From: DASRYH01 sp035687245
Lineage (GTDB): Bacteria > Actinomycetota > Coriobacteriia > Anaerosomatales > PHET01
Direction of reading: 5' to 3'
Assembly: GCA_035687245.1 (NCBI GenBank)
Contig: DASRYH010000008.1
Span: 62,001-126,000 of the forward strand
DNA length: 64,000 bases
In this document: one piece after another, positions 19,132 to 27,415 of the stretch
Layout of the letters: each line of letters begins with the position of its first letter
Position numbering within the stretch: the first letter of the stretch is position 1
Position numbers and translations under genes: made by a program
The notes under the pieces: generated by a model
Seen by the model: only the letters and a program-made list of their open reading frames with translations
Database searches by the model: none
What the model was told of the DNA's origin: nothing

Positions 19132-20798
19132 TAGTGATGGCGGTGGCGGAAGCGCCGCCAGAACATCGACAGGAAGAACCAGACGCCCACGCCGAAGCTG
19201 CAGACGAGCGTGATGCTCGCGATCCACTCGAGCCACCACGGGATCGCCGAGCGCGCAAGCAGCCAGCTGAAGCCCAACACGAACGACGCGACGATCAACG
19301 CGAACGCCAGGCGATCGACGAGGGTCTCAACGCGGGCGAGCATCGGGTCGAAGCCGCCGGGGCGGATCGTCATGCGCAGGTCACCGTCGCCCACTCGCTT
19401 GAGAGCGTTGTTCACGTTGTCGGGCAGTCCGTTGAGCGCCTTCGTGGCTCGTCGCAGGGTGCTCAGCAGCCCGGTGGCCATGGCGGTCGGCTTGATCTGA
19501 TCTTCGACGATTCTGCGGGCGAACGGCTGCACGGACTCCACGAAGTGGAACTGCGGGTCGACTGCGGTGCCCAACGACTGAATCGTGCCCAGCGTCGTGA
19601 GCAGGAGCGCGAACTCTGAGGAGAGCGTTAGCCCCCGCCGTCCAATCAACGCCATGACCTCGGTGACGAGCTCCGTTGTGTCTACTTCATTGAGCCGCAG
19701 GTCGTAGTACTTGTTGATGAGCTTGCCCACATCGCGCTTGAGTCCCACGATGTCGATGTCCACGGTGCCATTGCTGGCCTCGAGCAGGATGTCGCCGGCC
19801 AGATCGCCGTCGCGGTCGATGATCGCTACGAGGAGATCCGCTACCAGCGTGCGCGCCTTGTCGGAGAGCGAACCCGCGCGGCCGAAGTCGGTGAACGCCA
19901 CGCGCCCGTCCTCAAGTGCGAAGAGGTTTCCGGGATGCGGATCGGCGTGATAGAAGCCGTAGATGAAGATCTGCTCGTAGTAGCAGGTGATGCCCCGACG
20001 AGCGATTTCGTGCCGGTTGAAGCCGTGTGCGTCGAGCTCCTCAAGGCGGTTGAAACCGATGCCGTCGACGCGCGCCATCGTGAGAACCGTCGAGCAGGTC
20101 AGGTCCCAGAATACCCTCGGGAAGTAGACGGTCTCGTCATCGGCGAACAGGATCCCTAACCGCTCGAGGTTCTGCGCCTCGTTGACGTAGTCGCACTCCT
20201 CACGCAGTACGCGGGAGAACTCCTCAGCGAGCCCTACGAGGTCGTAGCGGCGTCCCACATCGGTGCGCCCCTCGATGCGGCGAGCCTGCGTGCGCATGAT
20301 GTCGAGGTCGGCTTCGATGACCTCGTGGATGTCAGGACGCTGGACCTTGACCGCCACAGGCGTGCCATCGAGCAGGACCGCGAAGTGCACCTGGCCGATG
20401 CTGGCAGCCGCGGCGGGGATGGGGTCGAAGCTCTTGTACAGCTCGTCGAGCGGAGCGCCGAAAGCGTCCTCGATCTCGCGGCGGGCGTCCTCGAAAGGAA
20501 ACGGCTCCATCTCGTCTTGCAGCTTGGCGAGTTCCGCGGCGTACGAGGGCGGGATGATGTCGGAGCGCACGGAGAGCAGCTGACCGATCTTGGCAAACGT
20601 CGGCCCGAGGCGCTCCATCGTTCGGCGGAGGCGCTGCTCGGGACTCATGCCATCCTCATGGGCACGCTCGTCGCCGCGGCGCAGCACCGATACCCATGGC
20701 GCACGCATCCCGAGCTGATCGAGCAGCGTGCCGAAGCCTTCGTCCACGAGGACGGTGACCACACGCCGGTAGCGCTGACTGCGGCTGATCGTCGCCAT
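19122..20798 (-). CDS. AarF/UbiB (ABC1) family atypical kinase
   Basis: 558 residues from the ATG at 20798. The ABC1-type kinase-like signature begins at LGPTFAKIGQLLSVRSDIIPPSY. Then come the KxGQ-type motif, PVAVKVQRPDI with the ATP-site lysine, HADPHPGN with the catalytic-loop residues and TDFGRAGSL as the metal-binding motif. Two hydrophobic segments lie at the C-terminus (~500-550), a common layout in UbiB proteins. The family supports isoprenoid quinone biosynthesis or lipid metabolism. A role in menaquinone biology is plausible given the UbiD/UbiA/UbiX genes further along, though they are not adjacent. Confidence 0.9.
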   Translation of the reverse strand: MATISRSQRYRRVVTVLVDEGFGTLLDQLGMRAPWVSVLRRGDERAHEDGMSPEQRLRRTMERLGPTFAKIGQLLSVRSDIIPPSYAAELAKLQDEMEPFPFEDARREIEDAFGAPLDELYKSFDPIPAAAASIGQVHFAVLLDGTPVAVKVQRPDIHEVIEADLDIMRTQARRIEGRTDVGRRYDLVGLAEEFSRVLREECDYVNEAQNLERLGILFADDETVYFPRVFWDLTCSTVLTMARVDGIGFNRLEELDAHGFNRHEIARRGITCYYEQIFIYGFYHADPHPGNLFALEDGRVAFTDFGRAGSLSDKARTLVADLLVAIIDRDGDLAGDILLEASNGTVDIDIVGLKRDVGKLINKYYDLRLNEVDTTELVTEVMALIGRRGLTLSSEFALLLTTLGTIQSLGTAVDPQFHFVESVQPFARRIVEDQIKPTAMATGLLSTLRRATKALNGLPDNVNNALKRVGDGDLRMTIRPGGFDPMLARVETLVDRLAFALIVASFVLGFSWLLARSAIPWWLEWIASITLVCSFGVGVWFFLSMFWRRFRHRHHYHD

Positions 20799-21117
20799 AC
20801 CCTGCCCGTTTCCCCTCGATGCGGCGCGGCGCGGACACCCACGAAGAGCTTGCGTCCGGCCGCAGTCCACCCTTCGACGAACCTACCGAGAAGGGTATAC
20901 CTCCGCGGCCCCAGATAGCGACAGACATCTTCGAAGGCGGCGAAGCCACCGCCATCTGCCGTTCGGCCAGTTCCGCACGCCTGTGGCTCTTGCCGTCCGC
21001 CGAATCTGCCGATACCGACCGTGTGGGGAATCACGGAATGGCTTAGGCTTTGCAATGGTTGATGCGAACGGCCAAGCTAGAGGGGCCCGCATCCGTCTCC
21101 CAGGGGGATACGCGAAC

Positions 21118-21834
21118 GTGACGACTGTCCATAACGGCAAAGCGGATCTGCACATCCACTCGGACCACTCAGACGGTCTTGCAAGTATTCCTCAGATCAT
21201 GGAGTACGTTGCGCACCACACCGATCTCGACGTCATCGCGATCACCGACCACAACACGATGGAAGGTGCGCGCTTCGCCAAATCCCTCTCCGAGCTCTAC
21301 GACTTCGATGTCGTACTGGGCGAGGAGGTCTCTTCGAAAGAGGGTCACGTTCTGGGCCTCTGGATCGAGGAAGAGATACCCGCCGGCATGAGCGCCCGCG
21401 ATACGGTGCGCGCCATTCAGGAGCAGGGCGGTATCGCCATCATCGCCCACCCGTTCTCGGCGCAAGGCGTCTTCGGTCCCTTCGGCAAGAACCTGCTCGC
21501 TGAAGCCTTCAACGACATGGCGTTCCATGCCCTTGAGGTTGCGAACTCGCTGCCGTACCTGGACTGGGCAAACGGCGTAGCCCGCAAGATGATGGGCGGG
21601 CTCGGCATCGCGGCGACCGGCGGCTCAGACGCCCACGTGCTCGCGGCCATCGGCAAGGGGTACACGCTCTTCAACGGAACGAGCGAGGACGACCTGCGTG
21701 GCAGCATAGAGCGCCTTGAGACGCGCGCGGAGACCGCACCTGGTGGCCTTTCGCTGATGTGCCGCTACGCCTTCCGCTACCCACAGATCCGTGTCATGCA
21801 GTCGTGGAACTGGGAGCGCTGCAAGGCTCGCTAG
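21118..21834 (+). CDS. PHP-domain metal-dependent phosphoesterase
   Basis: 238 residues from the GTG at 21118, which has CAGGGGG ten bases upstream. A start at ATG 21055 is also open and would add 21 residues. The PHP metal site is visible: ADLHIHSDHSDG, ITDHNTMEG, EVSSKEGHVLG, IIAHPF and TGGSDAH supply the expected histidines and aspartates. Members hydrolyse phosphodiesters or phosphomonoesters such as 3',5'-bisphosphonucleosides. The closest relatives by motif are the YciV/TrpH-type proteins, but the substrate is unknown. The 256-319 bases upstream contain no other gene that I can support. Confidence 0.87.
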   Translation: MTTVHNGKADLHIHSDHSDGLASIPQIMEYVAHHTDLDVIAITDHNTMEGARFAKSLSELYDFDVVLGEEVSSKEGHVLGLWIEEEIPAGMSARDTVRAIQEQGGIAIIAHPFSAQGVFGPFGKNLLAEAFNDMAFHALEVANSLPYLDWANGVARKMMGGLGIAATGGSDAHVLAAIGKGYTLFNGTSEDDLRGSIERLETRAETAPGGLSLMCRYAFRYPQIRVMQSWNWERCKAR

Positions 21835-21861
21835 GGTCTGTGGTGCGCGCTGGCGTGTGTG

Positions 21862-23112
21862 TCAGAGCTCGCCGTCCACGCGCTCGGCCAACTCCGCCAC
21901 GAGCCTTGGATCGTCGCTCCACGCTGGGAGCGTCACCACCGTAACTGATGAGTCGATGCGCGCTTGATGCACCGCCAACTCGGTGTCGAGCCGCGTTGTG
22001 ATGGTGTCGAGCGGGAACGTGCCAGGCACCACGACGATTCGCCTGCAGCCAAGCGCTGCCAGATGCCGCACGGTGTTGATCAGGTCCGGCGCGCGCCACT
22101 CTGCCCATGCGATGTGTACGTTGTCTTCGGCGACTCCGGCGTCCGTGAGCTGCATCCTAACGCGGCTCAGCAGCGCGTTCTCCTGGATGTCGAAGTCGGG
22201 ATGCAGCCTGGCTAGCGTCTCAGGCTGGCCTTGGCCGAGCAGGATGACACCGGTACCAGCCGCATCCTCGGTCACGCGCAAGATACGCTGAACGAGCATG
22301 CTCACGATGCGTTCCGAGGCGCCGATCGGCGAAGTGAAGGCGACTCTCACGCCATGGTCTTGCAACCTCAGTGCGTCAGTCTGGCGCTTGGCGTCGGCGA
22401 GATCGCGCGAATCGCCCACGGCTAGTTCGGCCGCGACGATCGTCTTGAAGCCCGCGAGCGCGAGCGACTGCACGCGCGAAGCCAGTGACGACTCACCCTC
22501 ACACGTCGCGTACTCGATGCGTTCGACTCCCTTGAGGCTGTGAGAGAGGCGGTCGGCGACGGTACGCAGCTCTGCATGCGCGGGACTGCGACCTCCCAAG
22601 GCTCGGTAACGCGCCTTCTGCGCGAAGAAGAGGAAGGGGAGGGTCGCCAGCGAGACGCTCACGAGGTCGTCATCGGTGAGGTCGGAAAGTGCGCGCGCGG
22701 TGTCGATGGGGTCGTATTCGGCACGCTCGATGTCGGCGAAGAGCACGACAGCGACGCCTTCACGCTCCGCCTCGATGGTCTGAGGCGCGAGGGTGACGGA
22801 CTCAGCCCGCTCGCCCGCGCGTTCTAGCACGGAAGCGGCAAGCGCCCAGCCGCCAGCTGCCGCCGCGAGCATGAACGCGACCGCATAGACCGCCACGTCC
22901 ACCCGCTCGTAGGTTCTCGCGAGGGAAGCGAGGGTGTAGATCGAGAACGCGAAGGAGGCGACGCCCACGATAGCCGCCAAGATCTCGAGCTGTCTCTTGA
23001 CCACCAGGATCGCTACGCACGATGCACCAGTGACAAATGCTCCGGCGACGAGCAGGACCCACGACCACGGAATCTCAATCACCCCCTCAGATGTTCGTGA
23101 TGATACTCGCAT
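21862..23112 (-). CDS. Membrane-anchored ferrochelatase-fold protein, active site apparently lost
   Basis: 416 residues from ATG 23112. An ATG at 23145 is open but lies inside an operator palindrome. Three hydrophobic segments (~7-90) precede a soluble domain. That domain reads like ferrochelatase: VVLFADIERAEYDPIDTARALSDL at the start, RYRALGGRSPAHAE matching the YxxIGGxSP region, and RRIVVVPGTFPLDTITTRLDTEL matching the C-terminal P-F--DHxET-xE-d region. The expected His and Glu of that last motif are both Thr here, so chelatase activity is doubtful. It diverges from trxA and may share its regulatory palindrome. It might be a haem- or metal-sensing relative. Confidence 0.6.
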   Translation of the reverse strand: MRVSSRTSEGVIEIPWSWVLLVAGAFVTGASCVAILVVKRQLEILAAIVGVASFAFSIYTLASLARTYERVDVAVYAVAFMLAAAAGGWALAASVLERAGERAESVTLAPQTIEAEREGVAVVLFADIERAEYDPIDTARALSDLTDDDLVSVSLATLPFLFFAQKARYRALGGRSPAHAELRTVADRLSHSLKGVERIEYATCEGESSLASRVQSLALAGFKTIVAAELAVGDSRDLADAKRQTDALRLQDHGVRVAFTSPIGASERIVSMLVQRILRVTEDAAGTGVILLGQGQPETLARLHPDFDIQENALLSRVRMQLTDAGVAEDNVHIAWAEWRAPDLINTVRHLAALGCRRIVVVPGTFPLDTITTRLDTELAVHQARIDSSVTVVTLPAWSDDPRLVAELAERVDGEL

Positions 23113-23125
23113 GGGACTCGCGTTG

Positions 23126-23155
23126 TTGACAGAGACATACCCCATGGGGTATACA
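23126..23155 (+). promoter_or_regulatory. trxA promoter with CsoR-type operator in the spacer
   Basis: TTGACA (23126-23131) and TATACA (23150-23155) are separated by 18 bases. The perfect 16-bp palindrome ATACCCCATGGGGTAT (23137-23152) lies between them and overlaps the -10 box. It matches the GC-rich, ATACCCC/GGGGTAT style of CsoR-family operators, and a CsoR-family gene is encoded about 500 bp downstream. Binding would block the promoter. Two related sites occur at 23998 and 31025. Confidence 0.82.
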
Positions 23156-23190
23156 AACCATTGTAATCGTGACTAGGAAAGGGACGGCAC

Positions 23191-23508
23191 ATGAGCAATG
23201 CAATCGATGTGACCGCAGCGTCCTGGGCGACCGAAGTCGCCCAGTCCGACGTACCGGTTGTCGTGGACTTCTGGGCGCCGTGGTGTGGCCCCTGCCGAAT
23301 GGTCGGTCCTGAGATCGACAAGCTCGCCGAACGCTTCGGCTCGGCGGTCAAGTTCGTCAAGGTGAACATCGACGAGAACCAGCAACTCGCAGTGAAGTAC
23401 GGCGTCATGAGCATCCCGACGATCGGGAAGTTCGTCGGCGGCGAGCTGGCAGCCTCCGTTGTCGGCGCTCGGGGCGCTGACGCGCTCGCTCGCGATCTCG
23501 CGCTCTAG
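23191..23508 (+). CDS. trxA: Thioredoxin
   Basis: A 105-residue thioredoxin with the active site W31-C-G-P-C35, the buried Asp26 in VVVDFWAPW and the cis-proline in SIPTIG. It reduces protein disulfides in the cytoplasm and can pass electrons to CcdA-type membrane carriers. AGGAAAGGGACGG precedes the ATG. Its promoter contains the same palindrome as the ccdA promoter near 31 kb, suggesting coregulation of the two. A terminator hairpin lies at 23589. Confidence 0.96.
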   Translation: MSNAIDVTAASWATEVAQSDVPVVVDFWAPWCGPCRMVGPEIDKLAERFGSAVKFVKVNIDENQQLAVKYGVMSIPTIGKFVGGELAASVVGARGADALARDLAL

Positions 23509-23588
23509 CCAACGCGTGTCGTGCTGGCGCGCGCGAAGGCGCAGTTGCGGGCGTGTGACCAGCACATTCGGCATCACTGAGAATCAGA

Positions 23589-23613
23589 GAGGGGCTCCCA
23601 ATGGGAGCCCCTC
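23589..23613 (+). terminator. Bidirectional terminator between trxA and csoR
   Basis: GAGGGGCTCCC pairs perfectly with GGGAGCCCCTC around an AAT loop. It lies between converging genes and could serve both. Confidence 0.8.
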
Positions 23614-23651
23614 GTCAGTGCAGTTGTCGCGCACACACACGGTCTATAGCG

Positions 23652-23954
23652 CTACTTCACGCAGGAGCTGTACTTCAAGAAGACCTTGATGGCTTCGTCG
23701 ATGACTTCATCGCGGTCCATCGTGTCGTCGGTGATAAGGCAGTTCTTCATCGCGTGGCCGATGACGTGCAAACCGACCTGGTTCAGCGCCGACTTCGCCG
23801 CCATAACCTGCGTCAGAACCGCCTCGCACTCCTGGCCATTGTCGATCATGGTCTGCAGGCCACGAATCTGGCCCTCGAGACGCCGAAGCCTGTTGATGAG
23901 CTTCTTGCGCTCGTCATCGCTGTCGACGAATACAGGGGTCGTGTTCTCAGTCAT
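23652..23954 (-). CDS. CsoR-family metal/persulfide-responsive repressor
   Basis: A 100-residue all-helical DUF156 protein with the family signature RLRRLEGQIRGLQTMI. Copper-sensing CsoR uses a Cys-His-Cys set spaced C(x24)H(x3)C. Here Cys43 and Cys72 keep the 29-residue spacing, but the histidine position is Ala68, with a neighbouring His67. Loss of that ligand with both cysteines kept is the pattern of CstR, the persulfide sensor. A further Cys lies near the C-terminus. Its own promoter (TTGTCG-N17-TATACT, minus strand) carries the palindrome at 23998, so it is likely autoregulated. The exact inducer is inference. Confidence 0.9.
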   Translation of the reverse strand: MTENTTPVFVDSDDERKKLINRLRRLEGQIRGLQTMIDNGQECEAVLTQVMAAKSALNQVGLHVIGHAMKNCLITDDTMDRDEVIDEAIKVFLKYSSCVK

Positions 23955-23994
23955 GAGTCATCCATCAATCTGATAGGGTAGATGCGTCACGCGC

Positions 23995-24023
23995 AGTATA
24001 CCCCCTAGGGGTATTATCGACAA
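23995..24023 (-). promoter_or_regulatory. csoR promoter/operator shared with the cation-efflux gene
   Basis: ATACCCC-CTA-GGGGTAT at 23998-24014 lies between divergent genes. On the minus strand it sits between a TTGTCG -35 (24023-24018) and a TATACT -10 (24000-23995), with 17-bp spacing. In the plus direction TATTAT at 24012 could be a -10 for the cation-efflux gene, but its -35 is weak. Repression of both directions is plausible. Confidence 0.75.
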
Positions 24024-24037
24024 CGGAGGGAGGGGAG

Positions 24038-24982
24038 ATGGGATACACGCGGCCGCAGGACGGCGAGGCGTCTGCCAATCGTGTCCACGAGATCCGCAAG
24101 ATCCTGTGGGTCATCCTCTTTCTCAACCTCGGGGTTGCGTTAGCCAAGCTAGTGTGGGGCCTCGTCACGAACTCTGCGGCCATGCAGGCCGACGGTTTTC
24201 ACTCCCTGTTCGACGGTACCAGCAACGTGGTCGGACTGGTGGGTATGGCGTTTGCCGGCCGTCCGGCCGATCGAGAGCACCCATACGGACACGCGAAGTA
24301 CGAGACCTACGCTTCGGCGATTATCGCGGTGATGCTCGGTCTGGCGGCGTACCGCATCGGTTCGACCGCGGTCGGACACCTCGTGAACGGCGCGGAGCCC
24401 GCGCGAGTCGATGCCATCTCATTCGTGGTCATGGTCGGCACGCTCGCGGTCAATCTCTTCATCACGACCTGGGAGCGCAGGGTAGGTCGCAGGCTCGGCA
24501 GCGAGATCCTCGTGGCCGATGCAAGCCACACCGGCTCCGACGTTCTGGTGAGTATCGGAGTCATCATCTCGCTCGTCCTCGTGAAGATGGGCTTCCAGCA
24601 GGCGGACCCGATCGTCGCGCTCTTCGTGGCAGGGGCGATCGTCTACACCGCGTGGGGCGTCTTCAAGGCAGCCAATGCGACGCTTTTCGATGCTGCCCGG
24701 ATCCCTGCCGATGAGGTATGCGCGTTCGTCTGCGAGCAGGCCGGCGTATTGGGCGCGCACCACGTGCGCACTCGCGGGCCGGAAGGCGCTGTCTACGTTG
24801 ACCTGCACATCCAAGTCGACGCCACGAGAACCGTCGCCGACGGGCATAACATCGCCGAAGCGGTGGAGCGCGCGATTCTCGAGCACTACCCGCACGTCGT
24901 CGATGCGATCGTCCATCTTGAGCCCTTCGATGACTACCAGGCCGACAAGACCGCCCGCGAGGTGGACGCCGGACTTGTCTGA
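24038..24982 (+). CDS. Cation diffusion facilitator (CDF) family efflux protein
   Basis: A 314-residue membrane protein with five or six hydrophobic segments. The CDF metal site is visible: ALMQADGFHSLFD-type motif (MQADGFHSLFDGTSN) with HxxxD, and DASHTGSDVLVS with the second HxxxD. The EHPYGHAKYET loop is also conserved. The C-terminal cytoplasmic ferredoxin-like domain (~215-300) contains DLHIQVD. CDF proteins exchange Zn, Fe, Mn or Co for protons. It is divergent from the CsoR-family gene and shares its operator. The metal specificity cannot be read from the sequence. Confidence 0.93.
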   Translation: MGYTRPQDGEASANRVHEIRKILWVILFLNLGVALAKLVWGLVTNSAAMQADGFHSLFDGTSNVVGLVGMAFAGRPADREHPYGHAKYETYASAIIAVMLGLAAYRIGSTAVGHLVNGAEPARVDAISFVVMVGTLAVNLFITTWERRVGRRLGSEILVADASHTGSDVLVSIGVIISLVLVKMGFQQADPIVALFVAGAIVYTAWGVFKAANATLFDAARIPADEVCAFVCEQAGVLGAHHVRTRGPEGAVYVDLHIQVDATRTVADGHNIAEAVERAILEHYPHVVDAIVHLEPFDDYQADKTAREVDAGLV

Positions 24983-25937
24983 CGCACCCGAACGTCTCAA
25001 AGGCTACGCGCTCGCGCTGCTGGCAGCTGTCTGCTGGGGAACGGGCGGGCTGACGGCCAAGTGGCTTTTCACCGCGCCTTCGGCAGCCACCGCCAACTGG
25101 CCGCTGCACCCGCTCGGGCTGGCGATCGAGCCGGCAGCGCTGTCGTCGGGTCGCGCACTTGCCGCGTTCCTGATCCTCATCACCTACTTGGCGCTGCGCC
25201 GGCCCGCCGACCTGAAGATCAACCCGCGCCACTGGTGGTTCTTCGTCGTATTCGGCGTGGTAGGTATGGCCGGAGTGCACTTCACGTACTTCAAGGCGAT
25301 ATCGCTCACCAACGTCGCCACGGCCATCCTGCTCGAGTACCTTGCACCGATTCTCGTGCTGATCGTCAGCGTCGCCTTCCTCAAGCACAAGCTCACCTGG
25401 CAGCTCCCTGCAGGTGTGGCATTGTCGGTGATTGGCTGTGCGCTCGTAGTTGGGGCGATCGGGGGAGAGGGGATGGCGGTCTCTCCCGCGGGCGTCGCGT
25501 GGGGTTTGGGCTCCGCGGTCTTCTTTGCCGCCTACTCACTGCTGGGCACGTGGGCGGCCTCACGGTATAGCCCGTTCACGACCCTCGTATACGGTCTGGG
25601 TGCGGCATCGGCGTTTTGGCTGGTCACCCTTGGGTTCGGCCCGATCGTCTACATCGTGGGGAACCCGCGCCTGTTTGCCGCCGTCATCTTCATGGCGATC
25701 TTCAGCACCGTGATCCCATTCACCGCGTTTCTCATGGCGCTACGACACATCCCACCGACGAACGCGACGATTACCTCGACGCTGGAGCCGGTCGTGGCTG
25801 GCGTAGGCGCATTCGTGCTCTTCGGCGAAGCGCTTACGCTGATCCAGCTGCTGGGTGGCGCGCTCGTGGTTGTGGCCATTGCAGTGGTTCAACTGCCCGA
25901 TCGCGACACTGCGCCCACACTACCTCCATACGACTAG
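24975..25937 (+). CDS. EamA/DMT-family permease
   Basis: From a TTG at 24975, nine bases after GAGGTGG, this is a 320-residue protein overlapping the CDF gene by eight bases. It has about ten hydrophobic segments in two EamA repeats: AAVCWGTGGLTAKW opens the first repeat and SAVFFAAYSLLGTWAA the second. The region FMALRHIPPTNATITSTLEPVVAGVGAFVLFGE is the conserved end of these transporters. Members export amino acids, nucleotides or other metabolites; substrate unknown. The overlap suggests cotranscription with the CDF gene. Confidence 0.88.
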   Translation: MSDAPERLKGYALALLAAVCWGTGGLTAKWLFTAPSAATANWPLHPLGLAIEPAALSSGRALAAFLILITYLALRRPADLKINPRHWWFFVVFGVVGMAGVHFTYFKAISLTNVATAILLEYLAPILVLIVSVAFLKHKLTWQLPAGVALSVIGCALVVGAIGGEGMAVSPAGVAWGLGSAVFFAAYSLLGTWAASRYSPFTTLVYGLGAASAFWLVTLGFGPIVYIVGNPRLFAAVIFMAIFSTVIPFTAFLMALRHIPPTNATITSTLEPVVAGVGAFVLFGEALTLIQLLGGALVVVAIAVVQLPDRDTAPTLPPYD

Positions 25938-25959
25938 CCGCCTGATTCCCCTCGTAGGG

Positions 25960-25975
25960 TGGTATATTTTTTGCA
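25960..25975 (+). promoter_or_regulatory. Possible -24/-12 (sigma-54) promoter upstream of rpoN
   Basis: TGGTATATTTTTTGCA keeps GG and GC exactly ten bases apart, with the TTGCA half of the sigma-54 consensus intact and a T-rich spacer. The first half departs from TGGCAC. It lies 49 bases before rpoN. A hairpin CCGGCG-CTT-CGCCGG (25980-25994) covers the expected transcript start. The same bases could also serve as a sigma-70 -10 (TATATT). Confidence 0.4.
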
Positions 25976-26023
25976 GTAGCCGGCGCTTCGCCGGTGCCAT
26001 GACAGCGGGTTATCGGGGGATTC

Positions 26024-27415
26024 ATGGAACTGCAGCAAAGGCCCGAACTCAGGCAGAAGGTGACGCTTTCGCCCCAGGTCTATCAGGGGCTGAGCATCCT
26101 CGCCATGCCCATAGCGGACCTGCAGCAGCTGATCGAAGTCGAGATGCTGGAGAACCCGGTGCTCGAGGTCGACGAGACGGACACCGAGCCGGTGGAGGGC
26201 GAGGAGCTTCCCGAGCAGGCCGAAGACGAGCGCTCGTGGGACGAGTGGCTCGAGATGTATGAGGACCTCGACTCGATGGAGCCGATGGCCCCACGCGATC
26301 CCAACGCCGAGAGCGCCAACACCGAGGAGTTCGTCGGGGGCGTGCAGTCCTTCGACGAGTACCTCCTCGACCAGCTTGCGCTCTACGAACTCAGCGACGA
26401 TGTCGAGCATGCGGCGCAGGCCGTTATCGGCTCGCTCGACGATGACGGCTTCTTCAGAGGCGCGCTTGAGGAGATCGCCAAGCTCGTGGGCGTGGATGTC
26501 GAGACCGCCGAGAAGGGGATGCGGGCCGTTCAGCAGCTCGACCCGCCGGGGGTTGGTGCACGCGATCTCGCCGAAGCGCTCTGCATCGAGATGGAGTCGC
26601 TCGGGCTCGTCGAGCCGAACCTCACGCGCATCATCAAGGATCACCTCGATGACGTGGCCGCCAACCACTTCCGCAAGGTCGCTCGCGCACTCAAGATCGA
26701 CGAGACCGAAGTCCGCAGGCTCGTCGAGATCCTGCGCATACTCAACCCCCGTCCCGCTGGCGCGTTCTCGCCCGGCCCGTCGCCGGGCTACATCGTGCCC
26801 GACGTGACCGTGCGCCGCTTCGACGACGAGTGGCTGCTCATCCCCAACAACGAGGCGCTGCCCACGCTGCGAGTGAGTCCGCGCTACCGCACCATGCTCA
26901 AGAGCGGGTCGACAGCCGACGACGAGACCAGGCGCTATCTCAAGGACAAGATCCGTTCGGCGGAGAGCTTCATCAAGAACGTTGACCGCCGAAAGGACAC
27001 CGTCAGCCGCATCACCGAGATCATCCTCGAGGTGCAGCGCGACTTCTTCGAGGACGGCAAGGGGCCACTACGGCCGCTTCGCCTGGAAGACGTAGCGGTC
27101 GAGATCGGCGTCCACCTCTCCACCGTCTCGCGTGGCGTGACCGGCAAGTACATGGCCACGCCCTACGGCCTTTTCGAGCTGAAGCACTTCTTCAGCGGCG
27201 GCTACCGTACTTCGACTGGTATGGACGTCGCCGCGACGAGCATCAAGCAACGCCTGCGCGACCTCGTCAAAGAAGAGGACATCGCCAAGCCGCTCTCCGA
27301 CCAGAAGCTCGCCGAACTGCTCATGGCCGAAGGCGTGGACGTCGCCCGCCGCACCGTTGCCAAGTACCGCGAGGAGCTGGGCATCGAGCCCAGCTGGGCT
27401 AGGCGCCGTCGATGA
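26024..27415 (+). CDS. rpoN: RNA polymerase sigma-54 factor
   Basis: A 463-residue sigma-54. Region I (residues 1-50) is Gln/Leu rich (MELQQRPELRQKVTLSPQVYQGLSIL) and contacts activators. An acidic region II follows, then the core-binding domain and the helix-turn-helix (LRLEDVAVEIGVHLSTVSRGVTGKYMATPYG). The C-terminal RpoN box ARRTVAKYRE, which reads the -24 element, is an exact consensus match. TATCGGGGGATTC precedes the ATG. Its stop overlaps the kinase gene start by four bases, giving a self-contained rpoN-kinase-activator operon. Confidence 0.98.
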   Translation: MELQQRPELRQKVTLSPQVYQGLSILAMPIADLQQLIEVEMLENPVLEVDETDTEPVEGEELPEQAEDERSWDEWLEMYEDLDSMEPMAPRDPNAESANTEEFVGGVQSFDEYLLDQLALYELSDDVEHAAQAVIGSLDDDGFFRGALEEIAKLVGVDVETAEKGMRAVQQLDPPGVGARDLAEALCIEMESLGLVEPNLTRIIKDHLDDVAANHFRKVARALKIDETEVRRLVEILRILNPRPAGAFSPGPSPGYIVPDVTVRRFDDEWLLIPNNEALPTLRVSPRYRTMLKSGSTADDETRRYLKDKIRSAESFIKNVDRRKDTVSRITEIILEVQRDFFEDGKGPLRPLRLEDVAVEIGVHLSTVSRGVTGKYMATPYGLFELKHFFSGGYRTSTGMDVAATSIKQRLRDLVKEEDIAKPLSDQKLAELLMAEGVDVARRTVAKYREELGIEPSWARRRR

